A stretch of 64,000 bases of DNA. Origin: Ruegeria sp. THAF33. Its GTDB lineage: Bacteria; Pseudomonadota; Alphaproteobacteria; Rhodobacterales; Rhodobacteraceae. Position 1 is the stretch's first letter. The number at the start of each line of letters is the position of its first letter. A program made the position numbers and the translations under genes. The notes under the pieces were generated by a model. It saw only the letters and a program-made list of their open reading frames with translations, ran no database searches and was not told the DNA's origin. Of the stretch, positions 40,472-47,647 are shown piece after piece. The DNA lies in contig NZ_CP045384.1 of NCBI RefSeq assembly GCF_009363615.1, forward strand, positions 804,501 to 868,500. Reading direction: 5' to 3'.

Positions 40472-41446
40472 ATGAAGATCGATATCAAACTATTGCTTGG
40501 GGCATCTGCAATCGCGCTCATGTCGATAAGTGGAACGGCGTCGGCGCAGGATTGTCCGCGCGGTGACTTGGACGAGCGTTTTTGTGATGCCGACGGGGAT
40601 TTGATCGCGGATATCCCCACGGATCCTTCCGAGCAGATAGATCCCGACACTTTGATTTTTGCCTATACGCCGGTTGAAGACCCCGCCGTATACAAAACCG
40701 CGTGGTCAGATTTTCTTGACCATTTGAAAGCGGAAACTGGCAAGGACGTCGTCTTTTTCCCTGTTCAAAACAACGCGGCCCAGATCGAGGCGATGCGTTC
40801 GGGCCGTTTGCACATTGCAGGCTTCAACACCGGTTCCAACCCACTGGCGGTAAACTGCGCCGGGTTCCGTCCGTTCACGATCATGGCTTCGAAGGACGGT
40901 AATTTTGGTTACGAGATGGAGATCATCACCTATCCGGGTTCGGGCATCGAAAAGGTCGAAGACATCAAGGGGAAGCAACTGGCTTTCACCTCACCTACAT
41001 CCAACTCGGGATTCAAAGCGCCCTCGGCGATCCTGAAAAGCGATTTTGATCTTCTGCCCGAACGCGATTTCGAACCTGTCTACTCGGGCAAGCACGACAA
41101 CTCGATCCTGGGTGTCGCCAACAAGGATTACCTGGCGGCATCGATCGCGAACTCGGTAAAATCCCGGATGATCTCGCGCGATGTGATCAAGGAAGATGAT
41201 GTCGTTACGATCTACAAGTCGCAGACCTTCCCGACCACAGGATTTGGGACCGTTTACAACCTGACGCCCGAGTTGCAGGAAAAAATCCGCAATGCGTTTT
41301 TCAATTTCGAATGGGAAGGCACGACACTGGAGGCGGAGTTCTCGAAATCGAACGAAGGCCAATTCCTCGAGATGACCTATCAGGAATTCTGGGACGTCAT
41401 TCGCAAAATTGACGCGGCAAATGGCGTCTCTTACGCCTGCCAGTAA
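40472..41446 (+). CDS. phnD: PhnD-type phosphate/phosphonate-ester binding protein
   Basis: A 324-residue periplasmic binding protein with a signal peptide (1-25) and a PhnD domain from about residue 58 (TLIFAYTPVEDPAVY) to the end; the binding-loop segment SPTSNSGFKAPSAIL is clear. Ahead of the domain is an unusual linker with a Cys pair (28 and 38) and a calcium-loop-like DADGDLIAD (39-47). Phosphonate, phosphite and phosphate-ester ligands are all possible. GGGAGGAAAAC precedes the ATG. It leads phnD-phnC-phnE-phnE-HAD and is 58 bp from the DeoR gene. Confidence 0.9.
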   Translation: MKIDIKLLLGASAIALMSISGTASAQDCPRGDLDERFCDADGDLIADIPTDPSEQIDPDTLIFAYTPVEDPAVYKTAWSDFLDHLKAETGKDVVFFPVQNNAAQIEAMRSGRLHIAGFNTGSNPLAVNCAGFRPFTIMASKDGNFGYEMEIITYPGSGIEKVEDIKGKQLAFTSPTSNSGFKAPSAILKSDFDLLPERDFEPVYSGKHDNSILGVANKDYLAASIANSVKSRMISRDVIKEDDVVTIYKSQTFPTTGFGTVYNLTPELQEKIRNAFFNFEWEGTTLEAEFSKSNEGQFLEMTYQEFWDVIRKIDAANGVSYACQ

Positions 41447-41506
41447 TTTTTGGCTCATCCGGCGGGCCTGAAAGGGCCCGCTGTTCACCCTAATCTGGGG
41501 CATTTC

Positions 41507-42301
41507 ATGCTGCGTCTTCAAAAGCTGACGAAAACATACAAGACCGGAGATCGGGCCCTGAAGGCGATCGATCTTGAGGTTCCCAAAGGACAGGTTCTGG
41601 CGTTGATCGGGCCCTCGGGCGCGGGCAAATCGACCATGATCCGCTGTGTCAACCGGTTGGTTGAACCGACAAGCGGCGGTGTCCTTCTGGATGACGTTGA
41701 CGTGACCAAACTCGGATCGGGCGCGCTGAGGAAAGCACGCCGCCAAATGGGCATGATCTTTCAGGAATATGCGTTGGTCGAACGCCTCACGGTGATGGAA
41801 AACGTATTGTCCGGCAGGCTGGGATACGTGGGATTCTGGCGCAGTTTCCTGCGGCGGTATCCGCAATCGGACGTGGACGAAGCCTTTCGCTTGCTTGATC
41901 GGGTGGGGCTGCTGCACATGGCGGACAAACGGGCGGATGAACTGTCGGGTGGTCAACGCCAAAGGGTGGGCATCTGCCGCGCCTTGATTCAAAACCCGAA
42001 ACTGTTGCTGGTCGATGAGCCAACCGCATCGCTGGACCCAAAGACCAGCCGTCAAATCATGCGGCTGATCACCGAGTTATGTCAGGAACGCGGATTGGCA
42101 GCCATCATCAATATCCATGATGTGGCGCTCGCTCAGATGTTTGTTCCCCGCGTCGTGGGGCTCCGATTTGGCGAAATCGTGTATGATGGGCTTCCCACCG
42201 GCCTCACCCCTGAGAAGCTGACCGAGATCTATGGGGAAGAGGACTGGGAAGCAACCATCGAAAAAGTGGACGAAGATGAAGATGTCGAGGCCGCAGAATG
42301 A
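41507..42301 (+). CDS. phnC: PhnC-type ABC transporter ATPase
   Basis: A 264-residue ATPase with Walker [10 protein letters not shown] (35-43), Q-loop [15 protein letters not shown], signature [15 protein letters not shown], and Walker [18 protein letters not shown]. The family motif [11 protein letters not shown] is characteristic of PhnC. The start ATG at 41507 ([12 protein letters not shown]) is chosen over an upstream start. The C-terminal tail is acidic. The last four bases overlap phnE (ATGA). It energises the two PhnE permeases. Confidence 0.92.
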   Translation: MLRLQKLTKTYKTGDRALKAIDLEVPKGQVLALIGPSGAGKSTMIRCVNRLVEPTSGGVLLDDVDVTKLGSGALRKARRQMGMIFQEYALVERLTVMENVLSGRLGYVGFWRSFLRRYPQSDVDEAFRLLDRVGLLHMADKRADELSGGQRQRVGICRALIQNPKLLLVDEPTASLDPKTSRQIMRLITELCQERGLAAIINIHDVALAQMFVPRVVGLRFGEIVYDGLPTGLTPEKLTEIYGEEDWEATIEKVDEDEDVEAAE

Positions 42302-43113
42302 GCCATCGAGAACTGGACGACATGCTGGGAAAAGGCTGGCGTAAGCCTGCCTTTGTCAAGAACCCAGTGCTCCGCTGGGCATTGCTCCTTGGATTTTTCG
42401 CCTACCTGATCGCAGCTTTTATGACCATCGAGGTCGATTGGGGTCGTGTCTATGAAGGGCTGGATCGCGGCTGGGCGTTTGTGCTTGCGTTCACCAGCCC
42501 AGACTTCATTTCACGGTGGTCAGATATTTGGAGCGGCCTTCTGGAAAGTATCGTGATGACCGTGGCCGCGTCGGTCGTGGGCATCCTGATATCGATCCCG
42601 ATCGGGCTGGGGGCTGCACGCAATATCGCGCCGTTGCCAATCTACATGATTTGCCGAGGCATTGTTGCGATAAGCCGGGCATTGCAAGAGATCATCGTTG
42701 CCATATTGCTTGTGGCGATCTTCGGCTTTGGCCCGTTGGCCGGATTTCTGACGCTTTCCTTCGCCACCATAGGGTTTCTTTCGAAACTTCTGGCCGAAGA
42801 TATCGAAGCCATGGACAAGGTTCAGGCAGAGGCGATCAAGGCCTCTGGAGCGCGTTGGCCACAATGGATCAACTATGGAGTTCAGCCGCAAGTGATGCCG
42901 CGACTTGTGGGCCTTTCCATGTATCGGATCGACATCAACTTCCGGGAAAGCGCGATCCTCGGGCTTGTGGGGGCTGGTGGAATTGGTGCGACTTTGAACA
43001 CCGCATTCGACCGCTATGAATACGACACCGCGGCGGCCATTCTCATTCTGATCATCGGCATCGTGATGGCTCTGGAATACCTTTCGGGAATTATTCGAGC
43101 GAGGGTTCAGTAA
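42298..43113 (+). CDS. phnE: PhnE-type permease, first copy
   Basis: A 271-residue permease with about six helices. A cytoplasmic N-terminal segment is followed by a first helix (about 24-44), and the family's signature [24 protein letters not shown] and the EAA-loop [18 protein letters not shown], ending in [16 protein letters not shown]. It overlaps phnC by four bases and phnE-2 by one (TAATG). PhnE proteins usually act as a heterodimer when there are two genes, as here. Confidence 0.91.
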   Translation: MSHRELDDMLGKGWRKPAFVKNPVLRWALLLGFFAYLIAAFMTIEVDWGRVYEGLDRGWAFVLAFTSPDFISRWSDIWSGLLESIVMTVAASVVGILISIPIGLGAARNIAPLPIYMICRGIVAISRALQEIIVAILLVAIFGFGPLAGFLTLSFATIGFLSKLLAEDIEAMDKVQAEAIKASGARWPQWINYGVQPQVMPRLVGLSMYRIDINFRESAILGLVGAGGIGATLNTAFDRYEYDTAAAILILIIGIVMALEYLSGIIRARVQ

Positions 43114-43928
43114 TGCCGATACTTGAACGCGACGATGCGCAAATCTGGCGTCGCCGGACAACAGGTCAGAGCTTGGTTCGTTGGTTCGGCTGGCTGTTGG
43201 GCGTGGCGATCTTTGTTTACTGCTGGCAGTTGATCTCGGCATCGACCACTTGGTTCTTCGTCTGGGACGCGCCCCGCATCGCCAATGATATCTGGACCCG
43301 GGCAACGCCCCCCAAATGGGAGTACATCACCCAACTGGGCCGCCCGATTTGGGACACTCTGAACATTGCCACCCTGGGAACAATCATCGCCCTATGCATG
43401 GCAGTGCCCGTCGCCTTTTTGGCGGCCCGCAACACCACGCCATCGGCTTTGTTCATACGGCCGATTGCCCTGTTGGTCATTGTCTCGACTCGCTCTATCA
43501 ACTCGTTGATCTGGGCGCTTCTTCTGATCGCGATTATTGGTCCCGGAGTGTTCGCCGGTGTCATAGCAATCGCCATTCGTTCAATCGGGTTTTGCGCAAA
43601 GCTTCTTTACGAAGCGATTGAGGAGATTGATCACACGCAGGTCGAAGCAATAACGGCAACCGGTGCTTCACGCTGGCAGGTCATGGCTTATGGGATCGTA
43701 CCGCAAATCCTGCCCGCGTTTGCAGGCATTGCCGTTTTTCGATGGGATATCAACATCCGCGAATCCACGGTGCTCGGGCTGGTTGGTGCTGGTGGCATTG
43801 GGTTGCAATTGTCGGCTTCGCTCAACGTTCTGGCTTGGCCACAAGTCAGCCTGATCCTGATTGTCATTCTCGTCGCGGTTATGATCAGCGAATGGGTTTC
43901 GGCGAAAGTACGAGGGGCCATCATTTGA
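43113..43928 (+). CDS. phnE: PhnE-type permease, second copy
   Basis: A 271-residue paralogue of the preceding permease, with the same layout: helix at about 24-46, then the signature INSLIWALLLIAIIGPGVFAG, the EAA-loop EAITATGASRWQVMAYGIVP, and the [19 protein letters not shown] end. The two permeases share the [13 protein letters not shown] motif. Its stop overlaps the TTG start of the HAD gene by four bases (TTGA). Confidence 0.9.
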   Translation: MPILERDDAQIWRRRTTGQSLVRWFGWLLGVAIFVYCWQLISASTTWFFVWDAPRIANDIWTRATPPKWEYITQLGRPIWDTLNIATLGTIIALCMAVPVAFLAARNTTPSALFIRPIALLVIVSTRSINSLIWALLLIAIIGPGVFAGVIAIAIRSIGFCAKLLYEAIEEIDHTQVEAITATGASRWQVMAYGIVPQILPAFAGIAVFRWDINIRESTVLGLVGAGGIGLQLSASLNVLAWPQVSLILIVILVAVMISEWVSAKVRGAII

Positions 43929-44830
43929 CCGGTTTCTCTGTGCAAGAAGCTTTTGACGCCTACGAGGCTGTGCGACATCGCCTGCCGCAAACCAGATCAA
44001 CTGAATTGAACTATCGCCAGGCGGACACGCTGGAGGACATAGCTCATGAGTTTGACGTGTTCCTCCTCGATGCTTTCGGGGTTCTCAATATTGGCGATAC
44101 GGCAATCCCGGATACGCCAGATCGGGTCAGGTCGCTGACAGCCGCCGGCAAACGTGTTCTGGTCGTGTCGAATGCCGCCGGGTTTCCCCACGCAACTCTT
44201 ATGGAGAAGTACAACAGGCTTGGTTACGATTTCGCACCACAAGACGTGATCACCAGCCGGGCCACATTGTTGTCTGAGCTGAACGGCCAAAGTGATTTGC
44301 ATTGGGGATTGATGGCGGCCCCCAGTGCCGGCCTTCGCGATCTGGAGGGGCTGAAACTGTCCTATCTGGAGGATGACCCGAAGCCCTACGAAACCGTCGA
44401 CGGGTTCTTGTTGATCGGGTCAGCGGTTTGGACTGAAGCGCGACAAGCCATGTTGGAGGCCACTTTGCAAGAGCGTCCCCGCCCGGTATTGGTCGGCAAC
44501 CCTGACATTGTCGCTCCGCGCGAGTACGGTTTTTCCAAGGAACCCGGTCTTTACGCGCACCGGCTGGCAGACCGGACAGGCGTCGCCCCTCAGTTCTTTG
44601 GAAAGCCTTTCGCCAATATCTATGATCTTGCTTTCCAATGTCTCGGGCACATCGACAAGTCTCGGGTTCTGATGGTGGGCGACAGCCTGCACACCGACAT
44701 ACTGGGCGCACGAGAAGCAGGCATAGCTTCCGCCCTCATCTCGGGATACGGTTTCTTCGCAGGACATGACGTTGAAGCAGCGATCATAAAGGCAGGGATA
44801 GTCCCTAACTTTGTCGTAAGCCGGCCTTGA
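43925..44830 (+). CDS. HAD-superfamily class IIA hydrolase (TIGR01459-like)
   Basis: A 301-residue HAD protein of the NagD-like IIA group. The nucleophile Asp49 is in FLLDAFGVL, but the acid/base Asp two residues on is replaced by Phe (D-A-F instead of D-x-D), as in the TIGR01459 group where that place is often aromatic. Motif II Ser/Thr (VVSNAAGFP) and motif IV GDSLHTDILGA are present. A TTG start at 43925 is inferred because it overlaps the permease stop (TTGA) and is preceded by GAGGGG. Position after the transporter suggests that it dephosphorylates or binds the imported compound. Confidence 0.82.
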   Translation: MTGFSVQEAFDAYEAVRHRLPQTRSTELNYRQADTLEDIAHEFDVFLLDAFGVLNIGDTAIPDTPDRVRSLTAAGKRVLVVSNAAGFPHATLMEKYNRLGYDFAPQDVITSRATLLSELNGQSDLHWGLMAAPSAGLRDLEGLKLSYLEDDPKPYETVDGFLLIGSAVWTEARQAMLEATLQERPRPVLVGNPDIVAPREYGFSKEPGLYAHRLADRTGVAPQFFGKPFANIYDLAFQCLGHIDKSRVLMVGDSLHTDILGAREAGIASALISGYGFFAGHDVEAAIIKAGIVPNFVVSRP

Positions 44831-45187
44831 TTCCAGGGCGTTACCCTTAGATGCGTTTTCCTGTTAACGCTTACTCGTATGTCGGCTGACTCCGCGTGGC
44901 AAACATGCCGACCATATACATGCAATGCCACGTGTGAGCGGCGGCTTTGGAAAACTCCTCCGCAACCACAGAACTCTGAACTCATGTCTGGATTGGACTG
45001 TTATCACACATCCCAACAAACTGACGTATCGGCCGCTTTGACCGCAATTCGCAGCATATCTCAATCAGGTTCACGGCCTCAGTCCACAGCGGGTTTCAGA
45101 AACCGTGTACTTTTTCCATTAGCTTTTTATGGGTTCTTTCGGGACCGTTCACAAGTCGCCGTCTATCTCATCGAATCAAGTCCCTGA
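44831..45187. other. Non-coding stretch after the HAD gene
   Basis: About 360 bp without a supported gene. Short open frames (for example 44879-45187 on the plus strand) have no ribosome site and no motif. It probably includes decayed sequence from the element represented by the integrase remnant to its right. Confidence 0.45.
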
Positions 45188-45590
45188 ACCGGTGTACTGC
45201 GCGCACCGTCGCCGCGCAGCCGTTTCTTGAACCGATCAAACGCGATGAACGCCATGTCCTCAAATGTCGGGTCGTTCGGGTTGTTTTCTGCATCAAGACG
45301 CCGGAGCTCAAGTTCCGCAATCGGATCGTCGTCGCGTTCCGTATTAGAGGACCATTTTTTCGTTCTGTGCGCGCATCAAACAGGGACATGTCAGGGAAAG
45401 ATCCAATCCCCCATCCTGGCGCTTGCCGTTGTCTTAGAACCGATAGAACCAGCGACTGCCGTTCTGCGACTTCTTGAGAAAGAGCCCGCCACCGTATTGA
45501 ACAACGATACAAAGCGCGGCACTTATTACCTGCGCTGCTGATAGTCGGTTTACGTCTCTTGCTTTAACTGCCCCACACTTGCGGCGCGGT
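45188..45590 (-). pseudogene. Decayed P4-type tyrosine integrase, N-terminal part
   Basis: Read on the minus strand in three successive frames, the region resembles the arm-binding domain of P4-type integrases (DUF4102). The first frame gives KARDVNRLSAAQV, then GGGLFLKKSQNGSRWFYRF followed by a stop and DNGKRQD. A second frame gives GSFPDMSLFDARTERKNG, and a third gives DPTFEDMAFIAFDRFKKRLR. This order and the GGGL-F, YRF, G-S-P-SL-DAR landmarks match intact integrases. One in-frame stop and two frameshifts, plus loss of the catalytic C-terminal half, make it non-functional. It lies about 110 bp from the repeated tRNA end. Confidence 0.72.
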
Positions 45591-45697
45591 GCTTTCCCAA
45601 ATTCTGTTGCAGTGTCCTGCAGGTGACGGACTAATTTAATAGTAATATTAATGTTTTAGGGTCTATACGCTGCATGTTGTACAAGCCGCATCGTGCT

Positions 45698-45715
45698 CAC
45701 CGCCCGTACCAAAAA
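45698..45715 (+). other. Putative right attachment site (attR)
   Basis: CACCGCCCGTACCAAAAA, an almost exact copy (17/18) of the tRNA-Leu 3' end at 32801-32818, in the same orientation. Only the last part of the acceptor arm and CCA are copied; no T-arm is present, so it is not a tRNA. It lies just beyond the integrase remnant. Confidence 0.6.
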
Positions 45716-45804
45716 GAATAAGAAAAATGCCGTGACTTATGTGTGCGTGGCAGGACGCACGGGAGCTGCAAAGCCCCCCATAATACTCTGCTGTGCAACT
45801 ATGC

Positions 45805-46323
45805 TTAAACCGGAAACCCCAATTGTCGGATCAGTTTCCAAATGTCCCTGTTCGCGGCTGACAGCTGATCAACGACTGCTTCGATCTGGAGCAGCGCGTT
45901 GTCGTCCACGGTATCTTCGCGGCCCAGTTTTATGTCGGTTTTGCGGTCAGCGATCCGCATAAGGATCGTTTTCGGGTTTCCGCTTTCAGGGTCGAAGGAA
46001 TAGATGCAATGGTTGTACTTGTTGCGGATGCCAGAAAGCTTGGCCAGCCTTTGCGTATGTTCAAGGATCGGATCTCGGAGCTGGGCAGGGCGCCCTTCCA
46101 TTTTTGCAAGTCTTTCAACCAGATCTATTCGCGCGCGGGTGGTGTTCAAAGTCAAAAAGATGATTACGGCCACGTCCTTGGACGTTCCAGTCAGGCCGGC
46201 GATCAGGTGGATCAGCAGGCTTTCGGTATTTGTCCACATATAGTTCAGCCTGCCGACCAAAAGGATCAGGCGGTCGAACCGGGCTTCGAACGGATCAGTC
46301 AAGGGCGGTCTGCTGCGCCTCAT
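45805..46323 (-). CDS. Hypothetical helical protein paired with a LuxR regulator
   Basis: A 172-residue soluble, largely helical protein that I do not recognise by name. Notable parts are FDRLILLVGRLNYMWTNTES, FLTLNTTRARIDLVERLAKM and GIRNKYNHCIYSFDPES; the RNKYNHC-like motif in a helical bundle recalls HEPN-type folds, but a catalytic RxxxxH is not clear. The ATG at 46323 has GAGG nine bases upstream and overlaps the LuxR gene by 29 bases; a TTG at 46302 would also fit. It is coupled to the LuxR gene and may modulate it. Confidence 0.62.
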   Translation of the reverse strand: MRRSRPPLTDPFEARFDRLILLVGRLNYMWTNTESLLIHLIAGLTGTSKDVAVIIFLTLNTTRARIDLVERLAKMEGRPAQLRDPILEHTQRLAKLSGIRNKYNHCIYSFDPESGNPKTILMRIADRKTDIKLGREDTVDDNALLQIEAVVDQLSAANRDIWKLIRQLGFPV

Positions 46324-47047
46324 GAGGCGCAACCTCGAAATAGAAATGAGCAGCCGCAGTCCTGTTGCTGACGCCGATCTTTCCGACAACGTTATGCATG
46401 TGCAGCTTGACCGTGTGTTCCGTGATGCCCAGCTTGGCCGCAATCAATTTGTTGCTTTTGCCTTCTGAGACCAGTTGCAAAACCTGTTTTTCGCGGCGTG
46501 TCAGCTTGGAGTATTGTGCATGCCGATCCGCGCCGTTGGATGTAATGGCTTCCCGTTGCCGTGGTCTTTCAGGCGCGCGCTGACAGGGGGATGAGACACA
46601 GTCAGCCAGGAAGCTGGGAAGATACAGTTCCTCGTGCATCAGCAATCTGAGGATGGCGCGCCACGCATCCGGTGCCACGTTCATCGGTAGAAAGCCGACA
46701 TCTCCAAACTGCGCGCGGTTCCAGCCTTCGAACAGGTGCCGGGCCGATTCCTCTTTGCGATAGGCGAAGGCAAGACAGCCGGAACCTGCACTTTTGGAGT
46801 ATGCATCGGGGCGCGCCAACAGGTCTTCGATCAACATTTGATCCACGACGACGATCTTGCCGCTGTCCGGAACACTTGTACGCATCGCCTCGAGTGTTTC
46901 GAAGCGAAAAGCGCGGACACCAAATTCGGTTTGAACGCTTCTTAGGGTTTGATTTGAATAGAATAGTTCTTTCCCGAGGAAGACAATCGAAAAATCTTCT
47001 GAATAAAGACTCTGATTGCCAGATTCATTGTTCAAAGACTCACTCAT
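46295..47047 (-). CDS. LuxR/CsgD-like transcriptional regulator
   Basis: A 250-residue regulator. The C-terminal LuxR helix-turn-helix (about 178-240: LTRREKQVLQLVSEGKSNK and AAKLGITEHTVKLHMHNV) is complete. The N-terminal part (about 18-130) looks like a receiver-type fold without the phospho-acceptor context (VVVDQMLIEDLL in its place), as in CsgD and VpsT, which control biofilm matrix. It is divergent from the 760-residue protein gene, with 600 bp between them, and is the obvious candidate for its control. A GAGGGA site precedes the ATG. It carries an 18-bp perfect palindrome (46314-46331) near its 3' end. Confidence 0.85.
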   Translation of the reverse strand: MSESLNNESGNQSLYSEDFSIVFLGKELFYSNQTLRSVQTEFGVRAFRFETLEAMRTSVPDSGKIVVVDQMLIEDLLARPDAYSKSAGSGCLAFAYRKEESARHLFEGWNRAQFGDVGFLPMNVAPDAWRAILRLLMHEELYLPSFLADCVSSPCQRAPERPRQREAITSNGADRHAQYSKLTRREKQVLQLVSEGKSNKLIAAKLGITEHTVKLHMHNVVGKIGVSNRTAAAHFYFEVAPHEAQQTALD

Positions 47048-47647
47048 TATATTCCCTCACAAAACGGGGTTAACCGGAAATGGCTTTATCGAAATGGAAT
47101 TGCCGGTGTAAAAGTAGTTAACTAATCAAAGAATTACGTAAGATTTATTGTAGCTGAAAACGTGATTTTCTACAACCAGACGGTATAGTTCAAGTGCCCG
47201 AGATATAGAACTATTGTTTAGGTTTTCCGACTTGTCATTGTGTAACTGGCGGAAACAATTGCATTATTTTTTGTTGCTTTTCTTGTTTAGAACTTTTTGA
47301 TCCAGGCCGGGAATAGTTTCACGGTTTTTAAAAATAAACATAAAATACAATAACTTATCCATATCAGAACTTTCAGTTAGCTAGTCGCAAGCGTGCGTCG
47401 CTGCAAACATGGACAGGCTTTAATTTTGAAAGCGTCTGTCCCTGCCGCGCCCGTTCCTTGCGTATTTCAGCATCGATTGTGAACGGCCGCGAATTCGGCT
47501 TAGCCGGGAAAGGAGGTGGCCTCAGGAAAACAATCGTTGACCGCATTCAGCGTGCTTGAACGCTGTGCGGGTATTTCAGTTTCAATCACGCCCGTTGCCG
47601 CTTTGTAGATGAATGGCGGTCAGGCGTTCCAGTAATGGGAATTTGTT
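47048..47647. promoter_or_regulatory. Long divergent leader region between the LuxR gene and the acidic protein gene
   Basis: A 600-bp gap without an open frame. The left half is AT-rich. A hairpin lies at 47411-47441 (arms GGACAG+GCTTT and AAAGC+CTGTCC, with a GT bulge), about 210 bp before the acidic protein start, and an AAAGGAGG sequence occurs at about 47508 with no following start. It probably holds the promoters, LuxR sites and a long 5' leader. Confidence 0.5.

Noticed and set aside
45227..45541. A 104-codon plus-strand frame
   Set aside because: It is opposite the integrase relic, whose three minus-strand frames match known integrase landmarks much better.
45660..45730. A second tRNA gene at the right att copy
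   Set aside because: Only the last part of the acceptor arm and CCA are present; there is no D-, anticodon or T-arm.
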